Assembly (NCBI RefSeq): GCF_001949145.1
Contig: NW_019091407.1
Span: 1,103,263-1,167,262 of the forward strand
Direction of reading: 5' to 3'
Source: Acanthaster planci
Lineage: Eukaryota > Echinodermata > Asteroidea > Valvatida > Acanthasteridae
DNA length: 64,000 bases
Part shown: piece after piece, positions 10,657 to 23,757 of the stretch
Position numbering within the stretch: the stretch's first letter is position 1
How the letters are laid out: each line of letters starts with the position of its first letter
Position numbers and translations under genes: made by a program
Notes under the pieces: generated by a model
The model's database searches: none
Told to the model about the DNA's origin: nothing
What the model saw: the letters and a program-made list of their open reading frames with translations, nothing else

Positions 10657-13600
10657 ATGGCTTACAAGTATAACTCAATGAGTGGCCGGGTTGGTTCAGC
10701 ACCACCACAAACAGCATACTCGCCCGCGGTAACTTTTTGTCATGTATTGTCTAAATCTATGTAGGCTAGCACCAGTAGCAAACCATGAGCAAACCTAGGC
10801 TAGTACTTTATTAGTAGGCTCTGTGAATCGATACAAATGTACTTTTGTACATGTATCCTCGAGATGTTATTTCTGTCTTCTGCGCACCTCTTTGGGAACA
10901 CAATAACGACATCCACCCAAAAGTGCTGATCTTGAACTTTCTGTTGAACTTAAAGTTCCAGTTCAACATGTTCAAAATGGTCAGGCCCACTAAATGTACA
11001 CAGTCCTACAGTATTTCTACGCACTCACCAGCTCACCTTTTAGTGAAATTTTGTGGAAGCTATGCAGCCAGCATAGCCAGCGGTCATTTGTATTTTTTGT
11101 CCGTATTCAAGAGTTTTGCAAAAGACTCCAAAATGTCGGAAAGCTAATCTGTAATCTTACTTTTTGCTTGACATAATAAATGACCTTTTTTGGAGAATTT
11201 TCCTAGACACAAATATTAGAGTTTGTTTTGTGAGTCCCCCCCAAAAAACAGCAAGCCTTCATCATTTCATGTCATCTTACAGTTTACCCTCTATTCTCTA
11301 GTAATGTACTTTTAACATATCACATGCTGTCATTAAAATTCGTTGACTCAGTGAAACGCTACAGGGGTACAAATAGGGCCCTTTTCTTATTTTTCAAGTT
11401 TCAAAATGTTATTTTTTTTGTTTCCTTTGTCAATTGAGTGATTATGAATAAAAGTTAGCATATTTATTACTTTTTTATTCTCCCATTTTGAGTGCTCCTG
11501 AATACATTTTGTTTGGAAGTTTGAAAATTCCTCAAAACTCATTGTGTTTTTGGTTTTTTTCACCGTGAAAAAGTGAGGGAATGATTCAATAACTCATCCC
11601 CCAGTCAAAAAATGTAGGGTATAGATACTCATATCTCCTCCCCTTGGGATTTATGCCCATTTGCATTTGTGAAATTATGCCAGGCCTGGTTTCATGTTTT
11701 ATGGGTCTGGGAGTAGGACTCTGCTAGTGATAGAAGCAGATGAATAAGTCAACGTGACTAGGAATGTAGAAGTTGCCCTTTTTACCATTTGGTTGTGATC
11801 AAACCTTTATCCTGCAAGAACTCCACTTATTCCTTGTATGTAAGCCTTCATATGGCATCACTCCCCACAAAAGGTTATGATATTGTGGCATTTTCCCTCT
11901 GAAAGTAAGGGAAGGTTTCCTGTACAGACGCCAGTAATTATTCCCTACTGTCACCTATTAGCCATCAGAAAGCAAAAACATGTCCAGAAAAGTTCAATTT
12001 AGGAGGAAAAACACCAAGTACATGTAGTTTACTGAGAAAACACAATTTTTCAGACCAGTCTCGTAGGGTTTGTGCACTGGGTGTCAAGTGGCATCCATAT
12101 CTGGAAATCTTCCCAGAGAGCTTTTGTGCACATCTGTTGCTCCATAATTTTACTGTGTGTGTCACAAAGTTCAATGTTATTGTGTGTTTCACTGTAACTG
12201 ATTGTTCCACAGGGACTGCAGGCAACAGTGACCGAGCCAAGTCAGATTGTCTGGGACCAAAAGCCCAAGCCAGTAGCCAGATTCAGGAGCCCCATGGGGG
12301 GAGATGGAGTTATGGGCAGTCTGATCAGGAACAGAGTCTATGAAAACCAGAGAGTGTTCCAGGTGAGATGAAGCCTCAAGCTTCCTTTTCTTTCAGGTTG
12401 CTCCATCAAAGGTCATTGTATTTATTTACAAAAAATCCAACAGTGCATTCAGCCCTACTTACAGGATGAAGGGACAGTTGACAAGACAATGAAGGAATGT
12501 TCAGTTTTAGAAGTGGGAGGAAAACCTCGGATAAATGTTCCAGAGAAAGATCCACAGACTCAGACAGAGACTGAAAACCTTGATCCACATGCTGCCCTGT
12601 AGGATTCGAGCCCAGGCTGCAGAGGTGGAAGGAGAGGCCTTCATTCCAATATTTCCTTCAGAATTTGTTGGAGGAAGCAAACTTACACCAACCGTGATCA
12701 AAGCCCCTCACTTTCCACCATTGAAACCCCAAGCGCTCCAAGTTTTAACTTGGACCCAATCACTCCACTGACTTCAATTCGCTTGATACTCATTGCTGTT
12801 TGATTGTCAGGCTGTACTGTTCTCTAGCAGATAAACTACTGCTCTAAAGAGTTATGTCTATCAAGCATAGGTAACATAGGTAACAGCCAAGGCCATGCTT
12901 GAAGGTTTATCCTCAACAGGCCCATGTGCTAATGAGGTCACACTTTATTTACATGTGCACTTTCTTATGGAAGCCAGGAGAGGACAGTGGATGCAAATCT
13001 CCATAGAGAAGGGTACATGTAAAAGCAAAGTGTTATGTCATCAGTTCCTACTGAGGCTCGTTCTCTTAAATCTTTTTCTCAAATTCTAAAATGAAATAGT
13101 TTGTCTGAAGAACAGGGCATTGTTTTGACCTATGGCCATCTGGTCATATTTATTTAGGTATACCTTTGTCATTGTCCACCCTGTTACTAATGACTGGTTG
13201 TATGAAAGGGCTTGTGACTGGATTTATAACTGGACTTGTAATGAACTCGACTGCAACACCAGTGTGCTCACAGATGAGGACATGTGGAAGCCCCCAGCAA
13301 TGGCAGGAATGTGCCATTTGTTGTATAAGTGACTGGCCCCTCAGAACTTTTCTGTTCAGCAGACAGCACAATACATGTAGTTCAGCCATTACTGGGGAGC
13401 TTCCAGATTGTACAGTGACCATATTGCCAGGTTCTCCTGTACCATGATCACCAGTCTGTATATACATGTATTGCAATTAAAGCAGCATATCTTTGAGAGT
13501 TTGGTCATTTGATCTCTGCCTTTCAGAAACCCGATGGTCTGCCGGTCCATCTCAAGAAAGGATTCACAGACCGAATCAGTTACAGCATTGTCATGGCCCT

Positions 13601-13664
13601 GACTGTCTTTGGAACAGCTTGGACCTGCTACTCCCTCTACAAGCTCGCCCAACCAAAGAAGTGA
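10657..13664 (+). CDS. COX7A2L: COX7A-related subunit, SCAF1/COX7A2L type
   Basis: Three exons: 10657-10728, 12213-12362 and 13527-13664, all joined in phase 0, giving 119 aa (human COX7A2L is 114). Exon 1 encodes MAYKYNSMSGR...TAYSPA and exon 2 begins GLQATVTEPSQIVW. The start with Y-K-F/Y and the AYSP-x-GL junction match the N-terminal extension that separates COX7A2L from ordinary COX7A. Exon 2 ends NRVYENQRVFQ. Exon 3 carries KPDGLPVHLKKG, one membrane helix (YSIVMALTVFGTAWTCYSLY) and a PKK end. In vertebrates this protein bridges complexes III and IV in the inner mitochondrial membrane. It is transcribed away from the COX7A gene, so the two are an old divergent pair. A polyadenylation signal lies at 14329. 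Confidence 0.9.
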
Positions 13665-14328
13665 CCTCAAAAACTCTTTAGGAATCGTATAACACATAAA
13701 TACAGTTTCTAGGAGTCATTAAGTGTTTGCACACATGAGAAAGATTGAAATGTTACATTTTACCAGAGACGAACTTTACCTTTGTTGGTTGGATTGTTAA
13801 ATTATTAGTTACACTGGTAAGTGTTTCAGCATGAGTTGCAAAGTACAGGTGGATATGTGAAGGGCAAGTGACAGATAACTGCAGCTTTCTTGGGCATACA
13901 CCACGGAACTACATATGACTGACACTGCAGAACACACCTAGTGTACATTTACCTGTTTAGTCTAGTTTCAAAATTTTGCACACTGTGACGTGAGTGTAGT
14001 CAGGCTCTTTCGAAAATTGCCAAGAACAGACATGATTTTCTCTTCAAAACTGGCTCACAAGCCTTTTTATTTCTCCCACTGTTTGACTTGAGCATGCTAA
14101 AGAGGTCACTAATATCTTCTAGGAAGCTTGAAAAAATTCAGATTTCCCCATGGGCAGGAAGTTTGTTAGAAAAAGTCCCATTGAAGAACTAATGATGTTT
14201 CCAAATTTTGAGTCTAGAGGTAGACTTTTTTATAAAAGGAAATGTCTATTGTTATTTCATTCGCAAAAGAACCCCACTTTCCAAAGAAACATAGCAGTAA
14301 CGTTCCTAAAGTGTAAAACTTAAAACTC

Positions 14329-14334
14329 AATAAA
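14329..14334 (+). promoter_or_regulatory. Polyadenylation signal AATAAA, COX7A2L
   Basis: A canonical hexamer 665 bases past the COX7A2L stop, with further AATAAA copies near 14390 and 14625. The stretch 13665-14700 holds no open frame with splice support and is best read as 3' UTR and spacer. Confidence 0.45.
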
Positions 14335-14811
14335 ACCATTTAAAATGTGGCATGAAATTATTGTTTTGTTTTAAACTCCTAACTTGTTTTAATAAACGAA
14401 AGTTGTGTACAGTTACAACATAACTAAAGACGAGATGGTTTCTCTACTTTGTGTGTATGTGTTTGTGTACTAATGATGTATTGTACCAGTTTGACCCAAC
14501 TGTTATTTTTCTAAATCAACCCTGCCTTTTTACTGCAAATCCAGTGTTTGAAATGTGTACATTCAAGCTTCAGGTATCTTTTCCAATGCGTCTTGTGTAT
14601 GTTTGGTTGGCATTAAGACTTTTTTAATAAATCTTCAGTCCTAATTTGCTTTTCCACATTAGAAAATTAATCATTGTGATGTACTTTTCAAATCAAAAAT
14701 ATCGATTCTCCATGCTCCTTCAATGCAATTGCACACGTCAATTTGTGCGATTATAAGTACGAACTAGTGATGTACAAGTAATGCGCCGAGGTAATAGCGA
14801 TTATATGTGCG

Positions 14812-14819
14812 TGACGTCA
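14812..14819. promoter_or_regulatory. Full CRE palindrome TGACGTCA upstream of CCDC170
   Basis: A perfect octamer about 310 bases upstream of the CCDC170 start codon. The stretch 14700-15128 is the likely promoter and 5' UTR. It also contains a small hairpin (CACTAC...GTAGTG near 15023). Confidence 0.4.
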
Positions 14820-15128
14820 CATTGGTAAACATTGGTGAGCAGTAACCTCTACTCCCTTGTTATGCACATGCCAGTATCGGGTACCAGCGAATTGCAGGTG
14901 CATTTTTGCAGGGGAATGTCGGTCGTGGAGCAGGTTGTTGTGTTGATGCAGTTGCCCATATCAACAGCGGCATAGTTCAACCCGATTGAAGAAACTCATC
15001 AATGCATTCATTGAGAATAACACTACACGAAGTAGTGTCACGTTAAACTGAACACTTTTTATCAAGATAACTACCACATCCGAAGCTGTATATTCTGCTG
15101 TCCGATTTAGATTGGAAAGGCGTGAAAT

Positions 15129-18100
15129 ATGTCATATTTATACGGGAGGCAGTCTCCGAGTAATGGGCTGCCGAGAATTTCATCCGCAGGCCGGGCCGCG
15201 GCCAGCGATCGCGGTCTACTCCTTCTCGAGGAGGAAATCGAAAGGCTCAGGCATAACAGATCAGCACCCCCCGTGGGATCTACGCAAGGTGGATACTCAC
15301 CATCACCCCCACAGTCCAAGAAATTACTGCAAGAAGTAAGTTCTTATATAGATATCAATTAGTCAGTGGTCCAATTCGACAACATTTGATTGATTCATTT
15401 GTAAATGTATTTCTATTTCAGCAAGCATCACTGAGGATACACTTAGGCTGTTAATTCACACACCAAAGATCTTTTAAAGTACTATTAATACTTTTTTACC
15501 ACGAAATACATGCCATAATTTATTTTCCTCTCAAAAGTCTTACATTAATTGTGACAAAAAATTTCAAAATTGTTTTCAAAAATGTATTGACTGTGTGCAC
15601 AATTTCTAAAATTACATTTTAATGGCGGTTTTGAATTTTTTTCCTAGAGGTAACTTATTAGTGGAACTTTGCTTTAATTTTTTTTTTGATCTGTTTATTT
15701 TAGCATGTAATTCTAAATATATTCACCCGCCGCTCTCTTTCATTTTGAATAGTTAATACTTTTGAACTGTTTACAAAGCATGTTTCCTTGATGAATTGAG
15801 TTGAATTTACTCTTGTCAGAAAATCAAATTATCTGACATTATTCAATTTGGTTCTCCCTTCAGTCCACAATTTTGTAAAGGAAAATGTTGAAACTGCAAA
15901 TATACATTAATTGTAGTTGAGCTGTATAATAAAGGGAAATTACAAAAAAATCTGAAAGCAAAAAAAACGAAAACTTATTCATGACAAGGTGTCTATGTCA
16001 CTAATTACCCTAGACTTTATTGGTGTGTGGCATCGTTTATCATAATCTTGAAACCACTGACTGCTAACAAAATGGCAGAGAAAATCACGAGACCAATACA
16101 CCGCGCTACATAATCTTCACTAAAAAATAGACACAATTGTAGGTCTGGCAATTAACATTGGGTCACCTCCCACTGCTTCACCAAATCTGTCAGTAAAACC
16201 TGAAAATACCTTCTTCTTTACCAGAAAAGGTATCAATATGAATGTGATTATGTTTTGCACAGGAATTGCCTGTTAAAGGGCATTACAACCGCCATTTTCT
16301 CTGATTGTTCATTATTCATGGTGAAAATACTGAAAAAAAACAAAACTGTTAATAATGGAAAGAAAAGTTTATATATAGTGTGAACATGTTTGATGCATGC
16401 TCTTTCAGCAGTAATGTACTGCCATATCAATGTACTTCCTTGACTTCAAGGGTGATAGCAACAATAAAACCTGATTAAGCACTCAGTTTATTTTTGCACT
16501 TGATTGTACATTTCAGTCTTAATTCAGCCAATGTCAACAATATTTGTGTTTTCAACAAATTTTCGGTAGAGAAGATCATTATTTTGCCCTGTTATTAATG
16601 CACGGCGTACATGTTTTTATGTGTGTGCACCATACAGTATACATACATGTACACTACGTGTGATGCATTTACACGCATATGCATGACTTATGAACATTTC
16701 TTCCTCTGACCAAGAGCTGTAGGGTCCTACAATTAATTTGCATTCATCATCTGTGTCTGCAATAATAAATCCGTCCCTCTTGTATCCATGACAACGTCAC
16801 TCTCCAATTGCCCTCTGGTCTACTGCATGATTGGGTTTGTGGGCCTCGGCCTATTTGGTATTGATTTCATTGAGGACATGTTCAGTCAGAGTCTAAAAAG
16901 TGCTATTAGGATTTTTTTCTTCTGTTTTGTTACACGTAGTTGAATGACCAAGTCAAGCTGATGAGGAGTGAATTGGACAAGAAAGACAAACTCATCCAGG
17001 AGCTATCAAGGTAAACAGAGCTCATCTGTAGAGTAGAAAGTACATTGACAATTATAATTGATAACAATGTTTGTCAGATTTGTGTAGATTATTTTCAGGA
17101 GTTGATTATTATCATCAGAGTTTTGTGTTAAGAAGTACAACAACATTTGCTGTTCTTTTCAGTTCAGAGCATTTGAAAAATTTTGCTTGAATCATGCAGT
17201 TGTGGCACATTCATAGAAAGACAAGAAAATAAGCAGAAAACGGTGATATATGCTCGTGCAAATATTGCAGAATTGAACAGCATGGAGTTGTTTGATTTAT
17301 AGCCAGAGATCTGGCAGGAATGTTGTATTTTTTGCATTTATGAAGCCTTGTTTAATTTTGTGGGTGCTGTTTTCTAAGGAAAAAACTAATGTTTTCAATT
17401 AAAAATTGATATTAACTACACGTAATTAGTCCCTCATTTTAAAGGTTTTCCTTTTTGTACAATATACCTTCCAAATTAAAAATCGACTTTTCCTTGGATC
17501 TCATTGCAGAACTGAGCTGGGAACACTGGGCCATAAGAAGAGGGTTTCATTTGATGAAAAGGTAACAATTGTCTCTTCCCCCCCCCCATAAAATGTTTCC
17601 TGTCTTGAAAATAAATTTCTTATTTTACCTGGGACGAATAAAAGTAGTCAGGTAATTTGCAAAGGATTTTTTTTATTTTGTAGTTAAACTATATACAGAC
17701 ATAGATGATTCTCTGTTTGTATCGCCTATCAACCACCCATAGCTACTTATTCTCATTTCCCTGATAGATTTCCGTATTAAACTGGATTAATCAATTTTGA
17801 TTATTTCTATGAGAATTGTTATGCTCGACAACTGATGAGTATTCCAGGAGGATGACTATTTTTAATGCAATGACTACAGTTCTCACTACCTTTTGTTCTT
17901 GATTATCATCTTAGCTTGACGCATTCTACCCAAGGGAGTCCATTTTGAAATCGTCTCTGGATTCAACGAGTTTGGCTAAGCTTCAACTTAGGAATGAGCA
18001 ACTTGCTGATGAAGTAAGTACATGTATTTGTACAAACAAAGTAGATTTAAGATCTCACAAACCCATCAATTATATATTCCCTTCTCTTTTTCATGATAAA

Positions 18101-21100
18101 ATGTTTTTAGCACTGATTCAGAATTTGTCAGTCAATTTTATTAGCTCGTAGATCAATCTCTTTAGAAGAGTATTGTCTTAAACATTTTTTTAAAGTTGAA
18201 CGTTCAAACGATACGATTTGAGCTGTAAACATTGTTCCATTGGTGTAAAGTTTCCATATAAAAGCTGAAAACAGCTTTTGATGAAATTGGTTCATATTTC
18301 TTTTCGATAACATAAGAATCAGAATATATGAGATGGTAAAGATCAGATGTGGATAATCTCTGATATACAAAAAGCTGATTTAAAATCAATATTGAACATT
18401 CACAAGGTTATTCTCCAAATATTGTATCGTTTTTGATGATGTGAAAACAATTCTGAACTTTTTATGGATCAGTTGAGAGACACTGAAAGCAAGGTCCTGG
18501 CTCGGGAGCTGCAGATCAAGGAACTGAAGGCCGAGATTGACCGACTGAACCAGGAGAGCGCCAGCCAGTCCTCCCTTGTGCTGTCGCTGAAAGCCCGCAT
18601 CGGAGAGCTGCAGGACTCCTCCAGCAGTGTAGAGGAGTCACAGGCCCGTGGCCAGTACACCATCCAGACACTGCAGGCTGAGGCCAAGGAGCGACAGGCC
18701 AAGGTGCTTGAGCTAGAGGGCCGGGCGCGGGAGCTGCTGACAGAGCGGGAGGAGGCTGAGAGAAGGGCTCAGGCCTGGGAGAGGAAGTGGCATGATGTGT
18801 TCCTGGACCTGCAAGGGGTGATCGATGGGAAGGGCCACACACCTGAGACGATCGTCAAGAAGGTGGGCCTCTCCCCAATCTCACAAATCTATTTCAAAGT
18901 TGATGACTTGAGCACTAGCATTCGAAGTGGGGGCTCGTTCCCTCCTCCCCCCCCACTTTTTCAACTTTTGGCAGATCCTCTAATGAAAAACGTACAATGT
19001 ATAGGTCTTTTAATGTCTGATGGTCTCACTTTGAAAAGTGTTTTGCCTCTGCTGGACTTCGTAGTTGCCTGGGAACCATTTGTATGGTTTTAGGCATTTG
19101 TATGCCTAATTCCAGACCATAGAAGGCAGCAGATAAAAAAATTGTTCAAGACAAAACTTATTTCAAAACAGCCTTGATTTCCATCTACATTGTAAATCAG
19201 AGTTTACTGTTTTCTTTGTTCTGTATTCACTTGTTTATCTGTCTAATTATTTATTTATTCTAAATCTGTAAGATATAAAAACAATAAGAGTTTTTCAGGG
19301 GCTGTCTTCGAAATACAAAAGTTAAAAATCTGTCATCCGAAGATGTGTATGACCAGACTCCTGACAACAATGAATGAAATGAAGAAAAAAACAGAAACAA
19401 AATGAGTTGCAAATATAAAGTCAAATGTTACATGAAGTGAGGTCTTTCTTGGCCTTCAGGTGACAGATGTTATCCAGGAGAACCTTACCCTGCGGGGCAA
19501 GGTGTCATCGCTGGAGGACAGCCTGCACAGCAGTGAGCTGGAGTCCAAGGCCAGCCGGGAGACCATCCAGCGTCTGGTGGCCGAGATGAACAGGGACCAG
19601 CGCAACAGCATGGACACGACCAACATGTTGGAGAAACTCAGGCTGGTGAGTTTTGCTGGGGGGCTGGCAGTCGACCCTCACCATCCTTGGCCATCTGTCA
19701 GAGTCTCAAGTCGACAGACATGTGGTAGGATCACACTGGGTTGGGCCTGGAGTTGGGTCAGTGCTGCAAATGATTTGCTCCACCCCGAGCTAATATCAAA
19801 GAAATGCTTTCTGTGAAACTCTAAATTATTAATGATAGTCATTAGCCTTGCTCAGTGGGTCTATGAACCCATTCCTGAGATCATTTCAGCTCCCTGAGGA
19901 TATATAGCCCATTGCTTTTGCCAAGCACAATGGCGAATTCATAACACAAGGACTATCTCCATCTCCGTTTCTTGACTTCTTACTCCAGGGTGGAGAGGAA
20001 CATTTACTGACTGTATCATGCCCAAGGACAGACACATTAGTTGTCACTGTCACCTAATGGTGAATATTTACTGCTCCATAAGAAAGCTGTAACATAATTT
20101 GTCAGCTGGAACCTTGGTTTAGTGCTGCAAACCGTGTGGTCATAGTACTGCACAATTCCAAGTAGCCCTCAACCACCTTAAAATGTTTCAATTCAGCCAC
20201 CTTCATTTTTTTACCCACAGGAGAGGGATGCAGCACTACAAATTCGCAATGAGCTGGAACGTGAGAACGCCCTGCTGAAAGATCGAGTGGATGCCAGCCA
20301 GCGTGCCTGGAGTAGCCACAAGCAGGAGCTGGACCAGCAGGAGAACAGGATGTCCACCCTGGGCCGGGAGGCCAAGACCCTGAAGTATGAGGCCGAGGTG
20401 GCTCGATCGGAGCTCAGGGCCCTCAAGGAGTCGCTGGCACTGCTGCTGTCACGGGAGGGCAACCGGTGTGAGGCAAAGGAGGATGCCATCAAGGAGCGGG
20501 TCAAGCATCTGCAGGTAGACAGCAGAGAACACGCTACGGTGAGTGGCTCTCCGAGTGATAACAACAGATTGTTGCATGCAAATCTTAAAAGCACTAGATT
20601 TAATCATTGACCTGTGAAGCTACAAATTTGAGAGTAACCTCAGAATCAAAGGAAAGTCACTAATTTCTCCCAAAGACCAAACCTGGTACTCAACCCATGA
20701 AAAACCACAGTTTTTGGCACTTGTCTTCTTTACAAGTTTTGAGTATGTTCTCAATTGGTTTGGAAAATCAGATATATGATTATTGAATCCGGTGATTCAG
20801 TCAATAAAAGAGTTAATGTCATCAGAACTGGATATAGTTCTTGTGCATATCTTCAAATTTTTGTGCCATGCCTTTTGTTTCAAAATTAGAAATAAAATGA
20901 AATTCTTCCCGTATAAATTATCCTTCCAGAAAAATAGGAGCAATTTTTTCACTTAACTATCTTTATTGTCCTTCCCCATGGTCACAGAGGTTGGCATAGT
21001 TTGGTGGCATAATTTGGAATGATTATCTTCTTCTTGTCACAGCACGTTGACCTTCTGGAGGGCAAGATCAAAAGCCTTACAGAGCAGCTTGACAGCCAGG

Positions 21101-23339
21101 CCCACCTGCACCAGGCAGCCATGAAGCGGGCCAAGGAAGCACAAGAGGACTATGGTGATCAGAAGACCCGCATCAAGCAGCTGGAGGACAGCCTGTCAGC
21201 CGACGCAGTGCTGCTGGAGAACCTGCGCGGAGAGCGACGGAAGGTGAGTTGATGACTCTCTTTGGCCTCGTGTGGTATGGTTTAATGTTCCTGAAAAATG
21301 AAACAATACATGTAATAAGCCTCAAGGCCCACATAGTCCTGAAGTCTGGAACAAATTCTACTGTTAATAAAAAGGGCCTTTTCAAATTATGCACATGGAA
21401 CTTAGTACTTATAGCGTTATTCGGTGACCAGAAATTAAGGACATTATTATAGTGGCACAATGGTCATTGACAGGTTGTGTGCATGTGTTACATGCCTCTT
21501 CAGCCAATAGTGTATCAGGATTTGCCAAATGCACACATGCATCAAGCTGCAGAATGTGCATGTGATAGTGCAGTACGTATCACAACAATTATGGCGTCTT
21601 TTTGGATAAGTCTACATAGAGCAATGAGACAGCAAAGCAGTCATTTAATTTCATTGCACATAGTGTACAGATTAAATGTCTGTTTTTTTCTGTCACAGAT
21701 ATTTGCAAAATAGTTCATTTGAATTTTCTGGCTTGTTAAATTCTCCACAGTACATGGCTTTCTTAGAGTCGCTGGCCTCCGTGCTGAAGCTTGACTCCAT
21801 CGCCCTGGACCTTGGCTTTGATATGAATGGCGAGGCCATCATGGCCCGGGCCAAGCAGCTGATGCGGCAGGAGGGCGAGAGCCTGGCCGACAAGACCACC
21901 CACGTCTACTCACTGCAGCGCAAGCTGAAGTCCAACAAGGAGCAGTTGGAGAGCAAGGACCTGCACCTGGACCTCCTACGCAAAAAGATCACGCAGCTGG
22001 AGGAGGCGCTGGCCGGCCGCTCCTCCCTGCAGAAGGAGCGGGACGAGACAGAGGTGGGCCGCCGCAAGCTGGTCAAGGAGGTGGAGCGGCTGAAAGGGGA
22101 GCTGAGCACTGCCAAGAGGCTCATCATCGACATGAAGGCCCAGATGTTGGATGTCAGCAACCTCAAGGTATGTCCACTACCAGTTTCTTTTTGAACTTTG
22201 TAGATTTTTGGTCTATAATCAGGAATAAATAACAAGAATGGCCTGATCTGCAAAGAAGTGAGCCTGTTGTGTCCAAATTGACTTCCTTGAGTTACATATG
22301 TGAACATAAATATCATGAAATAGGTTTCATGTTGCTTGTTGTAGACCCTGTACAGTATTTGTCACAGAGTTACACAAGTTTTACTGAGTCCATTTTTCCC
22401 CTCAGAAATAGTCTCCACAGTCCAAATTATGTCTTTCAAAATTGTTCCACCACAAACCGTGGCAAATACCAAACACTGCATTTTTCTGACAAACGACCAA
22501 AATGTAACAAATCTAAATTGGGTGAAATACTTTACCATATCCAGTGCTCAATAGCAGTAGTTTGAATTCAGAATATACAAAATGTGACTTTTTTGTGCAA
22601 AATAGATAACTATATTGATAGGTTGCTGTAGCAATTGGATATCAAGATTACCTATATGTCATAAGGGTGACTGAAGTGTGCATGGGAGACTTGTCCTCAT
22701 ACAATGTTCTCTGAAGATGAAACTTGTACTTAATGATCTCTGATGTCATTGTCCCTTTATATACTGAAAACATTGAAGTAACTGGGTTTTGTTTGTTTTC
22801 ATAACTATGTTTTACAGTTGACGTCAATGCATCAGTACAATAGCATCACAGATCTGGAGCAGGCCCTGGAAAAGTTGGAGAAGACGAAAGAGAAGCAGGC
22901 ACGGAAGATCGCTGGTATGAAACAGGAGCTGGAGTTCACAGAGCATGAGGCTACCGAGCTGCAAAGCCGGGCTGAGCAGTCAGTCAAGGCCCTGAGTGAG
23001 GACCTGCAGGCCACCAAGGCCCTGCTGCTGGAGGTCCAGCGGCGGGAGCGCCAGCTGCTGGACTTCCGGCAGGTCATCGCCCGCATGCTAGGCATGGACG
23101 TCACCACGCTGGCCGTGCCTGACTATGAGATCATCTCCCGGCTGGAAAAGCTGATTCAGGCCCACCACTCCCACGCCATCACGGCGTTCGGCCTGGACCA
23201 GAGCCTGCAGAACATGGAGAAGGGTTTCCGGCAGGGGTATGAGGAGGCTACGGCACTGATTGGGAGACAACCACACCAGCCACGGGCAAGGTCGGTCTCC
23301 CCAGCACGGCGCAGGAAGTACCATGCTGAAGTCTACTAA
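15129..23339 (+). CDS. CCDC170: Coiled-coil protein, probably CCDC170
   Basis: Ten exons give 820 aa: 15129-15335, 16940-17010, 17510-17561, 17915-18013, 18473-18862, 19460-19645, 20221-20538, 21043-21243, 21751-22167 and 22818-23339. All borders are GT/AG and phases agree; most are phase 0, except the phase-2 junction between exons 2 and 3. Residues 1-68 are Ser/Pro/Arg-rich; from about 70 to 760 the chain is almost continuous heptad coiled coil rich in Leu, Glu, Lys and Gln. Residues 509-647 contain HVYSLQRKLKSNKEQLESKD and LLRKKITQLEEALAG, followed by FTEHEA in the last exon; this series I associate with CCDC170 from memory. Vertebrate CCDC170 is described as Golgi- and microtubule-associated. 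Exon 3 encodes KKRVSF, a canonical PP1-docking sequence. The last 25 residues are Arg/Ser/Pro-rich. Other long coiled-coil families are the alternative. Family assignment is moderate; the gene model is strong. Confidence 0.8.
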
Positions 23340-23751
23340 AACAAAGAAGATTCCTGTCACAATGTACTGAAATAATGAGAACAATATATGTCAGAGAAAG
23401 CTGCAGAACAAAACAGTCATTTTATTGCTGATTAAAAGTGAACTGTACGCAAGCCCACACTTGTGACAAAACAGTTTATTCCTGGCATTAAAATATACAT
23501 GTGCGTGAGTCGTTAACTTTAATTATCATTCAGGTAATGCAGTGTTTAACAAACTCATATTTTTATTTAGACTTCTCAAACACAGGGTGACTCAATATTT
23601 TGGTTGAATCTAGAGTTTGATTGTTTTAATTAGATCCATCTTTGAGTTTCCTAAACTTTCTTTTCAAGAAAAGAGCCAATCAGAGGATAGAATCCAGTCG
23701 GATATTATGTACTGCTTATGACATGTATGTGCTGGGGATGGAGCAAAAAAT

Positions 23752-23757
23752 AATAAA
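23752..23757 (+). promoter_or_regulatory. Polyadenylation signal AATAAA, CCDC170
   Basis: A canonical hexamer 413 bases past the CCDC170 stop codon, in AT-rich sequence. Confidence 0.45.
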
